The notes below the pieces were generated by a model. That model had not been told where the DNA came from. It did no database searches and saw only the letters and a list, made by a program, of their open reading frames with translations. Below, piece by piece: positions 22,485 through 32,200 of a stretch of 33,489 nucleotides of DNA. The DNA is taken from assembly GCA_964651505.1 (NCBI GenBank), contig CAZYXT010000009.1, positions 1 to 33,489 on the forward strand, in the 5' to 3' direction. The number at the start of each line of letters is the position of its first letter. Position 1 is the stretch's first letter. Made by a program: the position numbers and the translations under genes. This stretch comes from Avisuccinivibrio_A sp964651505 (lineage in GTDB: Bacteria > Pseudomonadota > Gammaproteobacteria > Enterobacterales > Succinivibrionaceae).

Positions 22485-24401
22485 CTAGTCGGCGTTGGCA
22501 TTGTTCACCAAATCGATGGCCTCTTGGTTGTAAGTGATCTCAACTAAGCTTCGCGCAAGCTTGAAAATGGCTGCCTGGCCCTGCTGCATCTTGACCTGAC
22601 GCAGCTCAGATGCAATCAAAGGAGCGTATTGCGATGCCTCCTCGCCTTTTGCAATCTGAACCTCCTTTAACACGGCTAAGGCCGCCTGTCCGCGGTTTTC
22701 GCCCACGCACCAGGAGTGCTGCGGCTCTTGAGGGATGGCAAACACGGCCATGCCAAATTGCGGATCGACGGCGTTGGAGCCGCGCTCCAATCTTAAGCCT
22801 TCAATCTGTCTTACATTCTGAGGCAAGGGAGCAGATGGATCCTCTGCCAGAGCTTTGGCATAGTCTTCCAAGATCTTGTCGCCCAAGGCCACGGCCCTTT
22901 GGGCTGTCAAATCCTCTTTGGCCTGAGATTGCACCTCTTCAAAGGGACGCAGCGCGCTTTCGGTGTGATCGTGGATGTTCATGACCACGGCCACGCCGTC
23001 TGAAATGGCAACCACGGGAGTGTTGACCCCGCCCATCAGATTGTCCTCGTCAAAGACGGCATCCTGCATGGCCTTGGTGTTCAAAGGCCAGGGGGCTTTT
23101 TGATCGCCCTGCACAAGCTCCTTGCACTCGAGGATGGGCAGATTGAGCTCTTGGGCGGTCACGTCCAAAGAGTCGGGGTTTTCAAAGGACAAGTCCGATA
23201 AGGTCGTCACCTGCTCGTTAAAAAGACTGCGGGCCTTGGCGGCGGTGTAGGCCATGGCCACCTTGTCTTTGATTTTATCGAAGGCAGGAACGTAGGAGGG
23301 GATGATCTTGTCCAATTTGAGGTAATGGGTGCCGTAATTGTCGCTTATCTTCTCGCTTACCTGCCCCTCTTGCAAGGCAAAAGCTGCGTTTTCCAAATCT
23401 TCTGCAAGCTCGTGATGACCCACGGCTCCGAGGCTGCCGCCCGACTGCGCGGTTGCCGCATCGTCAGAGTACAATGTTGCAAGCTCTTCAAAGGTTTGGC
23501 TGCCGTCTGATAAAGCCTTGTCGATGGCTGCAATTTTTTCTTGTGCCCCATCGCCCGAGCGCACCAGGATGTGCTTAAGCTCGCGCCTTTCGCCTACGCG
23601 AAATTCCTCGGGGTTAAAGGTCAAATAATCTTCAAGATCGTTTGTTGTGTACTCAATCTGCCCTTTTAAGTTATTGGCATCAAGGAGCAGATAGGTAAAG
23701 GCTGCCGATGCCGGGGCCATGTAGCGGTCGGTGTGGGCATCGTAGTAGGCGCGCACGTCGGCATCGCTTGCTTCAATCCCGTCTTTGAGCACATTGCTGT
23801 CCAAAGTATACAGATCGATGATGCGCGCTTGCATCATGACGCGGCTGATCTCGTCGACCTCATAGGGCAAAGGCAGAGAGCCCAGGTTGAGCACGGGCTC
23901 TGAGATTGACGATGCGGTCAGAGAGGTGCGCATCTGCTCGCCGAAGTACTCAGGATCCATGCCCATGTTGCGCACGGCGGCCAAATACAGATTGTTGTCA
24001 AACTTGCCGTCCTTAAAGAAGGCGGGAGTGCGGCGGATCACATCGCGCACCTGCTCGTCGCCGATGCGCATGTCGGTCTTGAATACGGCGGTGTTAAAAG
24101 CCACGTTGTTGACGATGCCCTCGAGCACCTGCATGCGCAAAGAGCGCATGTAGTTTCTGTCTTCGAACAGTTGGGAGGCCTGATTGCCGTACATTCTTTG
24201 CAGCTGCTGAGTTTGGCGGTTGTACTGACCGGTCCACTCATTAGCGCTGATCTTGTAGTCTCCGACCATGACCGGATCGGTATTGATCCTTGGGATCAGG
24301 TAGCTTCCCACTCCGGTAAAGACGAAGGAGAGGATGATGATCCAAAATAGGATCTTGAAGATCCTGCCCTGCGCTCCTTCACGCAGTTTATCAGATAACA
24401 T
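22485..24401 (-). CDS. ppiD: Periplasmic folding chaperone / peptidyl-prolyl isomerase D
   Basis: This is an inner-membrane-anchored chaperone of the SurA/PpiD group that helps outer-membrane proteins leave the translocon. It has 638 residues (E. coli PpiD 623). A single membrane segment lies at residues 17-36 (IFKILFWIIILSFVFTGVGS) after a short basic cytoplasmic end, a classic PpiD start. A SurA-like N-domain covers about 40-260. A parvulin domain covers about 272-367 (ELKHILVRSGDG, FEELATLYSDDAAT, GGSLGAVGHHEL, DNYGTHYLKLDKI). A long helical C-terminal region follows. Parvulin domains of PpiD are often catalytically inactive, and activity cannot be judged here. It is monocistronic and divergent from metG. 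Confidence 0.93.
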   Translation of the reverse strand: MLSDKLREGAQGRIFKILFWIIILSFVFTGVGSYLIPRINTDPVMVGDYKISANEWTGQYNRQTQQLQRMYGNQASQLFEDRNYMRSLRMQVLEGIVNNVAFNTAVFKTDMRIGDEQVRDVIRRTPAFFKDGKFDNNLYLAAVRNMGMDPEYFGEQMRTSLTASSISEPVLNLGSLPLPYEVDEISRVMMQARIIDLYTLDSNVLKDGIEASDADVRAYYDAHTDRYMAPASAAFTYLLLDANNLKGQIEYTTNDLEDYLTFNPEEFRVGERRELKHILVRSGDGAQEKIAAIDKALSDGSQTFEELATLYSDDAATAQSGGSLGAVGHHELAEDLENAAFALQEGQVSEKISDNYGTHYLKLDKIIPSYVPAFDKIKDKVAMAYTAAKARSLFNEQVTTLSDLSFENPDSLDVTAQELNLPILECKELVQGDQKAPWPLNTKAMQDAVFDEDNLMGGVNTPVVAISDGVAVVMNIHDHTESALRPFEEVQSQAKEDLTAQRAVALGDKILEDYAKALAEDPSAPLPQNVRQIEGLRLERGSNAVDPQFGMAVFAIPQEPQHSWCVGENRGQAALAVLKEVQIAKGEEASQYAPLIASELRQVKMQQGQAAIFKLARSLVEITYNQEAIDLVNNANAD

Positions 24402-24598
24402 TAAATATTCTCCGCTTAAAGCCGCACCCGGCTTAAAGTTCAGTCAAAATCACAGGGTCTGATTATACCGTCAACGCTTGCAACTGTCCAAATTTTACGC
24501 CTCCCGAACAAACCGATGAGAAAAGGGGCGCATCGCCGCAAAAAAGGCGCAACTTTATGCAAAGCCTGCCCCAAAGGCGGCCTTTGGCGGTTTTTGCC

Positions 24599-24627
24599 TT
24601 GTGAGCTTTAGGGCATGGACTTATAAT
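24599..24627 (+). promoter_or_regulatory. Promoter of metG, TTGTGA - 17 - TATAAT
   Basis: TTGTGA (24599-24604) and a consensus TATAAT (24622-24627) are separated by 17 bases. The start would be near 24634, giving a leader of about 60 bases that contains the tandem 15-base repeat. Confidence 0.78.
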
Positions 24628-24658
24628 AAGCAGCTTGAATTAAGGTCCATCCTGAGTG

Positions 24659-24688
24659 TTTAGTATTTTTGAGTTTAGTATTTTTGAG
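24659..24688 (+). repeat. Tandem 15-bp duplication in the metG leader
   Basis: TTTAGTATTTTTGAG occurs twice without a gap (24659-24673 and 24674-24688). The GAG at the end of the second copy, extended by G, is the metG ribosome site. The first copy carries a spare one 15 bases upstream. Confidence 0.85.
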
Positions 24689-24695
24689 GTTTGCC

Positions 24696-26744
24696 ATGAG
24701 TAAGCGTACCATGCTGATCACCTCGGCACTGCCCTATGCCAACGGCTCAATCCATTTGGGGCATATGCTCGAGCATATTCAATCGGATATTTTTGTGCGC
24801 TTCCAGCGCGCCAAAGGCAACAAGGTCTATTATGTCTGCGCCGATGACTGTCACGGCACTCCCATCATGATCAAAGCCCGCAATCAGGGCATCACCCCCG
24901 AGGAGCTGATAGAACAGATCGGAGTTGAGCACCGCGCCGACTTCAAGGGCTTTTTGATAAGCTACGACAACTATTACAAGACCCATTGCGAAGAAAACCG
25001 CCTGTTCTCAGAGGACATCTACAACAAGGCCAAAGAGGCAGGCTTCATCAAGGTGCGCAAGATCTCGCAGCTTTTTGATCCCAAAGCAGGCATGTTTTTG
25101 CCCGATCGCTTTGTCAAAGGCACCTGCCCGCGCTGCGGGGCGGCCGATCAATACGGCGACAATTGCGAAGTCTGCTCGGCCACCTATGACCCCACCGAGT
25201 TAAAAAATCCTTATTCGACCGTCACGGGAGCCTCGCCCGTATTAAAAGAAAGCGAGCACTGCTTTTTTGATCTCCCGGCTTTCACGGACTTTTTGCACTC
25301 GTATATCCGCATGGGCAACGTGCTCTCCTCGGAGATGGCCAACAAGCTTGAAGAGTGGTTCTCGCAGGGCTTAAAAGAGTGGGATCTGTCGCGCGATGCG
25401 CCCTACTTTGGCTTTAAGATCCCGGGTCTTGAGGACAAGTACTTTTACGTGTGGCTTGATGCCCCCATCGGCTATATGGCCTCCTTTAAGAACTATTGCG
25501 ACAAAAACGGCATAGACTTTGACGAATTTTGGAAAGAAGACTCAGACAAGGAGCTTTACCACTTCATCGGCAAGGACATTTTGTACTTCCACTCTCTGTT
25601 CTGGCCTGCCACCCTCAAGGCCGCGCATTACCGCCTCCCAAGCGGCATCTTCGTGCACGGCTACGTGACCGTCAACGGGGCCAAGATGTCCAAATCCCGC
25701 GGCACTTTCATCAAGGCCTCAACCTATCTTAAGCATTTAAAGCCCGAGTGCCTGCGCTACTACTTTGCATCGAAGATGACCCCGTCTGCCGTGGACATCG
25801 ATCTGTCCTTAGACGACTTTATCGCCAAGGTCAACTCCGATATCGTAGGCAAGCTTGTCAACCTCGCCTCCCGCACCGCAGGCTTCATCACCAAGCGCTT
25901 TGAGGGCAGGTTGTCTGACAAGATATTTGATCAACAGCTGCAAAACCGCTGCTTTGGCATTGCCGATAAGGTCAGCGCAGCCTACGAGAGCCGCAATTAC
26001 GCCGAGGCCGTGCGCGAGATCATGGCTTTGGCCGACGAAGCCAACCGCTTCATCGACAAGCAGGCTCCCTGGGTGATGGCCAAGCAGGATGGGCAAGAGG
26101 AGACATTGCAGCAGGTTTGCACTCAGGGCATCAACCTGTACAAGGCTTTAATCACCTACTTAAGCCCCATTCTCCCCGAGATCTATGAAAAGTCCCAAAG
26201 CTTTTTGCAAAACGAGCTTAAGTTTGAAGAGGCAGGGGCTCCTTTGCTTGGCACGACCATCAATCCTTTCAAGCCCCTCTTTGCGCGCATCGACCGCAAG
26301 GACATCGAGGCCATGATCGAGGACACCAAAGAAGATCTCAAGGCTCAGGCAGCCCCGGCCCCTCAGGGTGCGCAACAAGAAAGCGCACAGGCAGGCGAGT
26401 ACATACCCTTGCAGTCTCAGATCACCATCGACGACTTTTTGAAGCTTGACTTGCGCGTGGCCACCGTCATGGCAGCCGAGGAAGTGGAAGGGGCGCGCAA
26501 GCTTTGCAAATTGCAGCTTGATCTGGGCTTTGACAAGCGTCAGGTTTTTGCCGGCATCAAATCGGCCTATCCTGATCCCAAGGCCCTCGTAGGCCGTCAA
26601 GTCATTGTGGCCGCCAACCTCAAGCCAAGGCAGATGAAGTTTGGCGTCTCCGAGGGCATGATCCTCGCCGCAGGCGAAGGCGGCAAGGAGATCTTTATCC
26701 TAAGCCCGGACAGCGGCGCCCGCAACGGCGATAAGATTCACTAA
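24696..26744 (+). CDS. metG: Methionyl-tRNA synthetase
   Basis: MetG charges tRNA-Met and initiator tRNA in the cytoplasm. From the ATG at 24696 it has 682 residues (E. coli 677); the longer frame begins at a TTG with no ribosome site. The class I signature HLGH is at 20-23, a CxxC(9)CxxC zinc knuckle at Cys144/147/157/160, and KMSKS at 330-334. A C-terminal tRNA-binding (Trbp111-like) domain occupies about 580-682, recognisable from IDDFLKLDLRVATV, VFAGIKSAYP, VIVAANLKPRQMKFGVSEGM and LAAGEGG. A short Ala/Gln/Pro-rich linker joins it to the body. It is a monocistronic gene with its own promoter and terminator. Confidence 0.97.
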   Translation: MSKRTMLITSALPYANGSIHLGHMLEHIQSDIFVRFQRAKGNKVYYVCADDCHGTPIMIKARNQGITPEELIEQIGVEHRADFKGFLISYDNYYKTHCEENRLFSEDIYNKAKEAGFIKVRKISQLFDPKAGMFLPDRFVKGTCPRCGAADQYGDNCEVCSATYDPTELKNPYSTVTGASPVLKESEHCFFDLPAFTDFLHSYIRMGNVLSSEMANKLEEWFSQGLKEWDLSRDAPYFGFKIPGLEDKYFYVWLDAPIGYMASFKNYCDKNGIDFDEFWKEDSDKELYHFIGKDILYFHSLFWPATLKAAHYRLPSGIFVHGYVTVNGAKMSKSRGTFIKASTYLKHLKPECLRYYFASKMTPSAVDIDLSLDDFIAKVNSDIVGKLVNLASRTAGFITKRFEGRLSDKIFDQQLQNRCFGIADKVSAAYESRNYAEAVREIMALADEANRFIDKQAPWVMAKQDGQEETLQQVCTQGINLYKALITYLSPILPEIYEKSQSFLQNELKFEEAGAPLLGTTINPFKPLFARIDRKDIEAMIEDTKEDLKAQAAPAPQGAQQESAQAGEYIPLQSQITIDDFLKLDLRVATVMAAEEVEGARKLCKLQLDLGFDKRQVFAGIKSAYPDPKALVGRQVIVAANLKPRQMKFGVSEGMILAAGEGGKEIFILSPDSGARNGDKIH

Positions 26745-26802
26745 ATAAAAGAGCTTTGCGCTCATCGCCCCGGGGGTCTTTGGCCCGGGAGCTGATTTGG
26801 CA

Positions 26803-26834
26803 GGCTTTTGCCCAAAGGCAAAAGCCTTTTCTTT
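26803..26834 (+). terminator. Rho-independent terminator after metG
   Basis: GGCTTTTGCC (26803-26812) and GGCAAAAGCC (26817-26826) flank CAAA and are followed by TTTTCTTT (26827-26834). A smaller GC-rich inverted repeat (CCCGGG ... CCCGGG, about 26769-26789) lies before it. Confidence 0.87.
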
Positions 26835-27121
26835 GCAGGAGCTTTTAGAGCCTGCACTTTTGCAATCCAAGGTTGCATTTTTATTTGAGCCTTGCAAATT
26901 GCACTGAACTTCCTGATGGATTAAGATTAAGATTTAGTCATATTTGCATGTTTTTTCTGATGAATAATTTTACGGCATGAAGACAAGAGGCAGGGATTAA
27001 AGCTGCCAAGAGATTTGACCAATCTTATCTTGCCGATTATGCAAAAATATTAAGACCGGGGCCCCCGCCCCGGGGTCTTGATGTTGCAACTTGCCTGTTT
27101 TAGCCAATTGCCGAGGCTTTG
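26835..27121. other. Intergenic region with a GC-rich hairpin before the NERD gene
   Basis: No gene is seen here. At 27052-27079, AAGACC-GGGG pairs with CCCC-GG-GGTCTT around a CCCCCG loop with a two-base bulge. This strong hairpin ends 42 bases before the NERD-gene ATG. On the minus strand it is followed by AATATTTTT, on the plus strand by mixed sequence. It could terminate antisense transcription or regulate the downstream gene. Upstream of it the sequence is AT-rich. Confidence 0.45.
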
Positions 27122-29287
27122 ATGACCATTGCAGTCTACGAATGCGCACAATTTGAGTTCCAGCACGAGCGGTTTCAATTTGACGATGCCGCAAAGTGCC
27201 TGTACAACTATTACTGCGGCAATTTGCAGGAGCAGGCCGTCTTTATCGGCAACATCGCCTACAAAGACTTATGCCTCGACGGGCTCATCATCAAAAATGA
27301 CGCCATCATCATCGTGGAGTTTAAAAACTACGAGGGTGATCTGAAGATGAGCAGGAACAAGCACTGGATCTGCTCTGATGAAGAGGTGCACGGAGGCAGC
27401 AACGGCAAAACCGTCTTTGATCAGATCTATAAAAATCGCAAGCGCCTGTTCAATTACTTAAAAAACACGAGGCTCTTGAGAGAGTCGCAGATCCAGGACA
27501 TCAAAGGCCTGATCGTCTTCTCAAAACTTGGCAGCGTCGATTACGGCGATCTTGACCACAAAATCCGCACCTGGCTGTTTGCCACCGACATAGACGGTTT
27601 TGCAGGCAAGGTGCGCTCTTTGTGCAGCGGTCATTACCAACCTCATTTAAACACCCCCATAAGCGTGACCCGCATCAGCAACGATGAGATCTGGAATTTT
27701 GTCCGCAAAACCAAGATCCAAGAGTCGTGGCTCATCACCGATTATTCGACCACGGCTTTGATGCCCACCGATCTTTTTTCCAAAGAAGCGCCCCATAACG
27801 GCCGCTCCCTGTCCACTTACGATGAACTGCTAAAAAAGCGCGATGAGGCCGATCGCTATCTTAAAGATTATTTGAATTACAAAAATCTGTACGACAAACT
27901 CCTAAAGGAAAACCAAATCCTCAAGCAAAAATGTGAGAAGGAAGCCAAAAAAGCCGAAAAGTCGAACAAACAGCTGTCAAAACTCAAAGACGACAACCGC
28001 CAATTAAAGCACAAGCTTGATGGTGCCTCCAAAGAACTTGCCCTGCTGCAAAGCAAGATCCCCAAACTTAAAAAGATTGCCCTGGAAAAGCCCCAATCTT
28101 TGGGATCAAAGCTTGCGATGCCTGCTTTTGAGGATGATCATGCACAGCAGGCAGGCCTTGGCCATGGCGGCAGCTTGGATAGATTGGACGAAGAGCTTGG
28201 CCTCTTTGATGGCATTGAAAAAGGCTTGGAGGGCAGAGCCCAAAACCCGGGGGCTGCCTTGGATGCAAAAGAAAGCACCGCCCAAAGCACAGAGGATAAG
28301 AGCAGCGCTTCATCTTTGCAAAATGAGCCTGAGAAGCCTGCACTTGAGCCTGCCAAAGCTGCCTGCGATGCTTTGCAAGAGGCTGCCGATGGTGCCTGCG
28401 ATGACGCTATGCCAACCTTGCAGCCCATAGAAATGAGCATCAAAAAAGCGCTGCCCCCTGCCCTGCCTGCATGGCTGCTCCAAGATTTTTTGGTCGAGCC
28501 TGAGCTGATGCCGCCCAAGGTTCCCGCCCTCAAAATCGATGAGCACGGCAATCCTTATCAAAAGCAGGATCTGTACGAAATACTCGCCAAAGATTTTATT
28601 GACCAAAGGCCCAAAAAACTGATCACATGCCTTGGTGCAGGCAAGAATGAACCCGATGAATCAGGCAAAAATAATAAGAAAGCAATAAAAGCCCGGGTCA
28701 AAGCGCAACCAAAAGAGCGCGATGCGCCCCAAACTGCCCTGCCCGCGCCTGCGGCAAAGAGCAAGCCCGGCACCCCTTGCTGCGTGCGGCCCGAGGCTGA
28801 TCCAAATTTTTGCGATCCTTACCTCCTAACCGACGGAAGCAGGCCTGACGGCAGCTATTTGGGCTATGACATTCGCATGCCTGTAACCAATCCCAATCCC
28901 TACCGGAAAATTGCCGACCGGTATATACACACAGGCAGAGCAGGGATCTTGATCAAGGCAGATGAGCCTTTCTTTTTGAGGTTCGCCCCCTGCAACTTAT
29001 TTGCAGTTTTGCGCACTGCCGCATACTCTTATTCTCGCGAGTGCCTGCTCTACACCGAGCCCAAGATCTTGCTGTCCTTTTTGCATAATTCTTGCGGCGA
29101 TATATTCATCAGGTTACACAACATGCTTTGGTACCTCGAAAATGCAAAGCCTGAAAATTTTAATCCTGTATCAAGGGCCTGTCTTGCCATCTTCAAGCAG
29201 CAGGGAATATTTAAGGTCACGCCCCTGCCGCCCGGCTTCAAGCAGGCTTTAACAGAGCCACTCCTGCCGCCCCCAGATCTTCTTTGA
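27122..29287 (+). CDS. NERD-domain protein with coiled coil and unrecognised C-terminal region
   Basis: This 721-residue protein starts at the ATG at 27122, with GAGG 5 bases upstream. Residues about 15-150 resemble a NERD (nuclease-related) domain: LDGLIIKNDAIIIVEFKNYEG supplies the restriction-like Asp53, Glu66, Lys68 pattern, and a helix with VFDQIYKNRKRLFNYL follows. Residues 232-318 form a long charged coiled coil (KLLKENQILKQKCEKEAKK and onward). About 320-565 is Ala/Pro/Glu-rich low complexity. The last 150 residues (FCDPYLLTDGSRPDGSYLGY to FKQALTEPL) look globular, with many aromatic and Cys residues, and match nothing I know. The gene stands alone. Its 3' end overlaps the end of dnaX by 50 bases, tail to tail. 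Nuclease activity is inferred only from the motif. Confidence 0.75.
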   Translation: MTIAVYECAQFEFQHERFQFDDAAKCLYNYYCGNLQEQAVFIGNIAYKDLCLDGLIIKNDAIIIVEFKNYEGDLKMSRNKHWICSDEEVHGGSNGKTVFDQIYKNRKRLFNYLKNTRLLRESQIQDIKGLIVFSKLGSVDYGDLDHKIRTWLFATDIDGFAGKVRSLCSGHYQPHLNTPISVTRISNDEIWNFVRKTKIQESWLITDYSTTALMPTDLFSKEAPHNGRSLSTYDELLKKRDEADRYLKDYLNYKNLYDKLLKENQILKQKCEKEAKKAEKSNKQLSKLKDDNRQLKHKLDGASKELALLQSKIPKLKKIALEKPQSLGSKLAMPAFEDDHAQQAGLGHGGSLDRLDEELGLFDGIEKGLEGRAQNPGAALDAKESTAQSTEDKSSASSLQNEPEKPALEPAKAACDALQEAADGACDDAMPTLQPIEMSIKKALPPALPAWLLQDFLVEPELMPPKVPALKIDEHGNPYQKQDLYEILAKDFIDQRPKKLITCLGAGKNEPDESGKNNKKAIKARVKAQPKERDAPQTALPAPAAKSKPGTPCCVRPEADPNFCDPYLLTDGSRPDGSYLGYDIRMPVTNPNPYRKIADRYIHTGRAGILIKADEPFFLRFAPCNLFAVLRTAAYSYSRECLLYTEPKILLSFLHNSCGDIFIRLHNMLWYLENAKPENFNPVSRACLAIFKQQGIFKVTPLPPGFKQALTEPLLPPPDLL

Positions 29288-32200
29288 AGGCCTTGGCCAA
29301 TTGCTGCAAATTAGGATCGTTTAAAAGCTCCCCGTGGGCCTTGCTGACGGCCTTGCGGTGAAGCTGCTGCACCAGGCGCCCGGGGCTGTTCTCCTGTTCA
29401 ACCGCGGTCAGTCTGAACTCAAGTCTGATCTTGTGCCCCAAGGCCTGCTCCAAGGCCCGGGTGATGCGCTCTTGAAAGGCTTTGTCGCCGCTTAGCACCT
29501 GATGCTCGTTAAGCAGGGTCAAAACCGCCGCGCTTTTTTTAGGATCGGCAAACTCAAGCGAGCCGTGCACCAGCACTGCCTTGTCCATGTTGTTAAGATC
29601 CATCTTGTCTATCAGGGCATAAAAAGGATCTTGCCTCGCAAGTTGCGGATAAAAATCGTCATCCTGCACCAGGGCCATGCCCAAAAGCTTGCCCCCGAAG
29701 GCCTCTTCCGCCACGGGGCGGATCGTCGCAGGCACCTGTTGAGGATTGCCGTCCGACACCTTTAAGGCAGGAGGGGAAGGCTGAACTTCCAAAAGCGCGC
29801 TAAGATCTCTTGGGTTTTGGGCAATGTTTTCATAAAAGCTCTCGTCAAAATCCTCTGCCGCGCCGCCAAAAAAAGAGCCTGCTGGAGATCCCTCATCATG
29901 ATGCCCGCCGCCCTGCTCAAAGGGCGCCTCAGGCTCAAATGACGAAGCGGGGGCAAAAGCTGCCGCCGCATTCTCAGGAAGCGGTGCCCGGGGTGCCTGT
30001 GCGGCAGGAGCGGGCGCATCTGATTGAGAGATTGGCGATTGCTCATCTGCGTCCTCTTCATCGTCTTGGGCCTCAAGGGCCTGTTGCAGCTCGGAGGGGG
30101 ACAAGGCTCTCCCGGGTTTTGCCATTTCTTGTTGCAGTTTGACGGCCTCATCGTGCATCATCTTGCGATAATCAAAAGGCTTGCTCTTTTGCGCATCCAA
30201 AGCCGATGTCGTCTGAGTCTCGTCGCTGAACGGATCTTCTGTCATCTCCTGCAAGGGCATTAAGCTTGCGTCCGCCCCCTGCAACAAGGCATCGGGGGCA
30301 AAATCTGAGCGCGGGGCAAAGGCGCTTTGACTGTTGTCCTCAGGCGACGGGGCGTTATCGACAAAAGATCCTGCTGTTTGCAGGGGTTGGCTTTCAATCA
30401 GGCCTCTTGGGGCCTTGCTTGCTTGAACCCCCTCCCCTGCTGCCCGGGCGCTTTCTTCTGAGACTGTGGGGAGAGCCGCATCTTCGCTTGCAAAAGGATC
30501 TTCTTGCACGTCAACAGGATTGTCCAAAGGCTGCGGCGTATTTGCCTGAGGGCTTTGATGCCCCCCATCCTCAGGACGCTCTTGCATCAAAGCTTGGGCA
30601 CCGCCCTGCAAGCTTTGGCTTTGCCCCAAATCTTCTCCAATCTTGCTTAAGCCGGCTCCTGCCGCCCTTAAATTTTCCTCAAGCGGGGAGCTGTCCAAAT
30701 CAAGATCTGCGCCCATCAGCTCTTCAAAGGTCAGGCTTTGCTCCTGAAAATCAGGATTGGAAGAGTTCTTGCCCTGATTGTGCAAATCAATCTGCATGGA
30801 GAGGTTTTGGATTTTATCAAGCTCTCTTTGCACCGCATTCTCTTTGGGCTTGTCCTTAAAGGCAAGCTCCCTTCCCAAGGCAGACAGGCTTTGCAGCATC
30901 TCATCGGAGCGTTGCAGCACATCTGAGAGGTGCTCAAAATTGCTGATGGCAGCAAGCTTGGCAGAAGCGCTGTCATCCGATGATAAAGCAGGCACCGTCT
31001 CTTGAACGATGCTCTCCCCCGTGCCTGCCTCATGGATCCCGGGCTCGCTGTGAGCTGTCATGGCAGGATCAGGTGCCTGCAAGGAGGAAGCGGGGGCGGG
31101 TTGTTCCTTTGCAGCCTTTTGCTCAGGTTTGCCCGATGATGGCAGCAGATCTGTTATCAAGCCGCGTCCTGCAAGATTGGCAAAGGCTGCCGCCGCGTGG
31201 CTTTGACGGGCTGCAGGCGAGCTGTCGGATGCTGATGCTGCAATGGCCCTCAAAGCCTCTGACATGGCACCTAAGGACACCCTCTGCGCAGGATCGGGCA
31301 GAGCTTGGGCTTTGGGTTCTTCAGTTTTGTCAGGATTGGCGGAGATTATCTCCCCTGCCCAAAATTTTTTTTTTCGGGGCAAAAGGCCAACAGGCGCAGC
31401 AAGGTCATCTCAAAGGCGGTCTTGTTGTCGGCCGAAAGCTTAATCTCGCTGAGGCCTTCGATGACTATCTGATAATAAAGCTGCACGGCCTCGGGCCTGA
31501 GGCTTGCGGCGTAACGCTGGATCATTTGGCGCGGGTAGGTGAAAAGCTCAAGCTTGGCTCCGCCTATAAATTGGAACAGCGCAATATCGTGCAGGAGCAA
31601 GGAGAGCTCGTCAAGAAGGTTTTTGTAGTTGGGAGAAGCCGAGCCGATGGCGGCCATAACCGAGGGGAGGCCCTGCATGTCAGGGGCGCAGAGCAGATCA
31701 AGCACGCTGCACAGCATTTCGTCGCCTGCGGTGCCGAGCATGGCGATGACGCTGCTCTTGTCGAGCATGCCGTTGCCCAATGCAATGGCCTGATCGCACA
31801 AAGACAAAGCATCGCGCATGGAGCCGCGGGCGGCGCGGGCTATCAGATTGGCAGCTTCGGCATCTTCTTTGAGGCCTTCTTGGGCCAAGATCTTGACTAT
31901 CTGATTTTTGATCTCGGCGATGGTCAAAGCCTTAAGCTGAAACTGCAGGCAGCGCGACAAGACCGTGGCCGGGATCTTTTGGGGATCGGTGGTGGCCAAA
32001 ATGAACTTGACGTACGAAGGCGGCTCTTCGAGGGTCTTTAACAAAGCGTTAAAAGAGCTTTGGGAGAGCATGTGGACTTCGTCGATGATGTAGATCTTGT
32101 AGCGCCCGCTCAAAGGAGGATACTGCGTGTTTTCAAGCAAAGCGCGGGTATCGTCAACCTTGGTTTGGGAGGCGGCGTCAATTTCTATGACATCGGGAAA

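Noticed and set aside
29238..31382. A separate gene beginning at the TTG at 31382 for the tau tail
   Set aside because: The frame joins dnaX exactly at the A10 tract, and its C terminus resembles tau domain V. The TTG has no ribosome site. It is better read as the frameshifted part of dnaX than as a second gene or a broken dnaX.
30980..32041. Long plus-strand ORF (353 codons) opposite dnaX
   Set aside because: It lies antisense to the well-supported dnaX frame. Its composition is that of a shadow frame and it has no recognisable motif or ribosome site.
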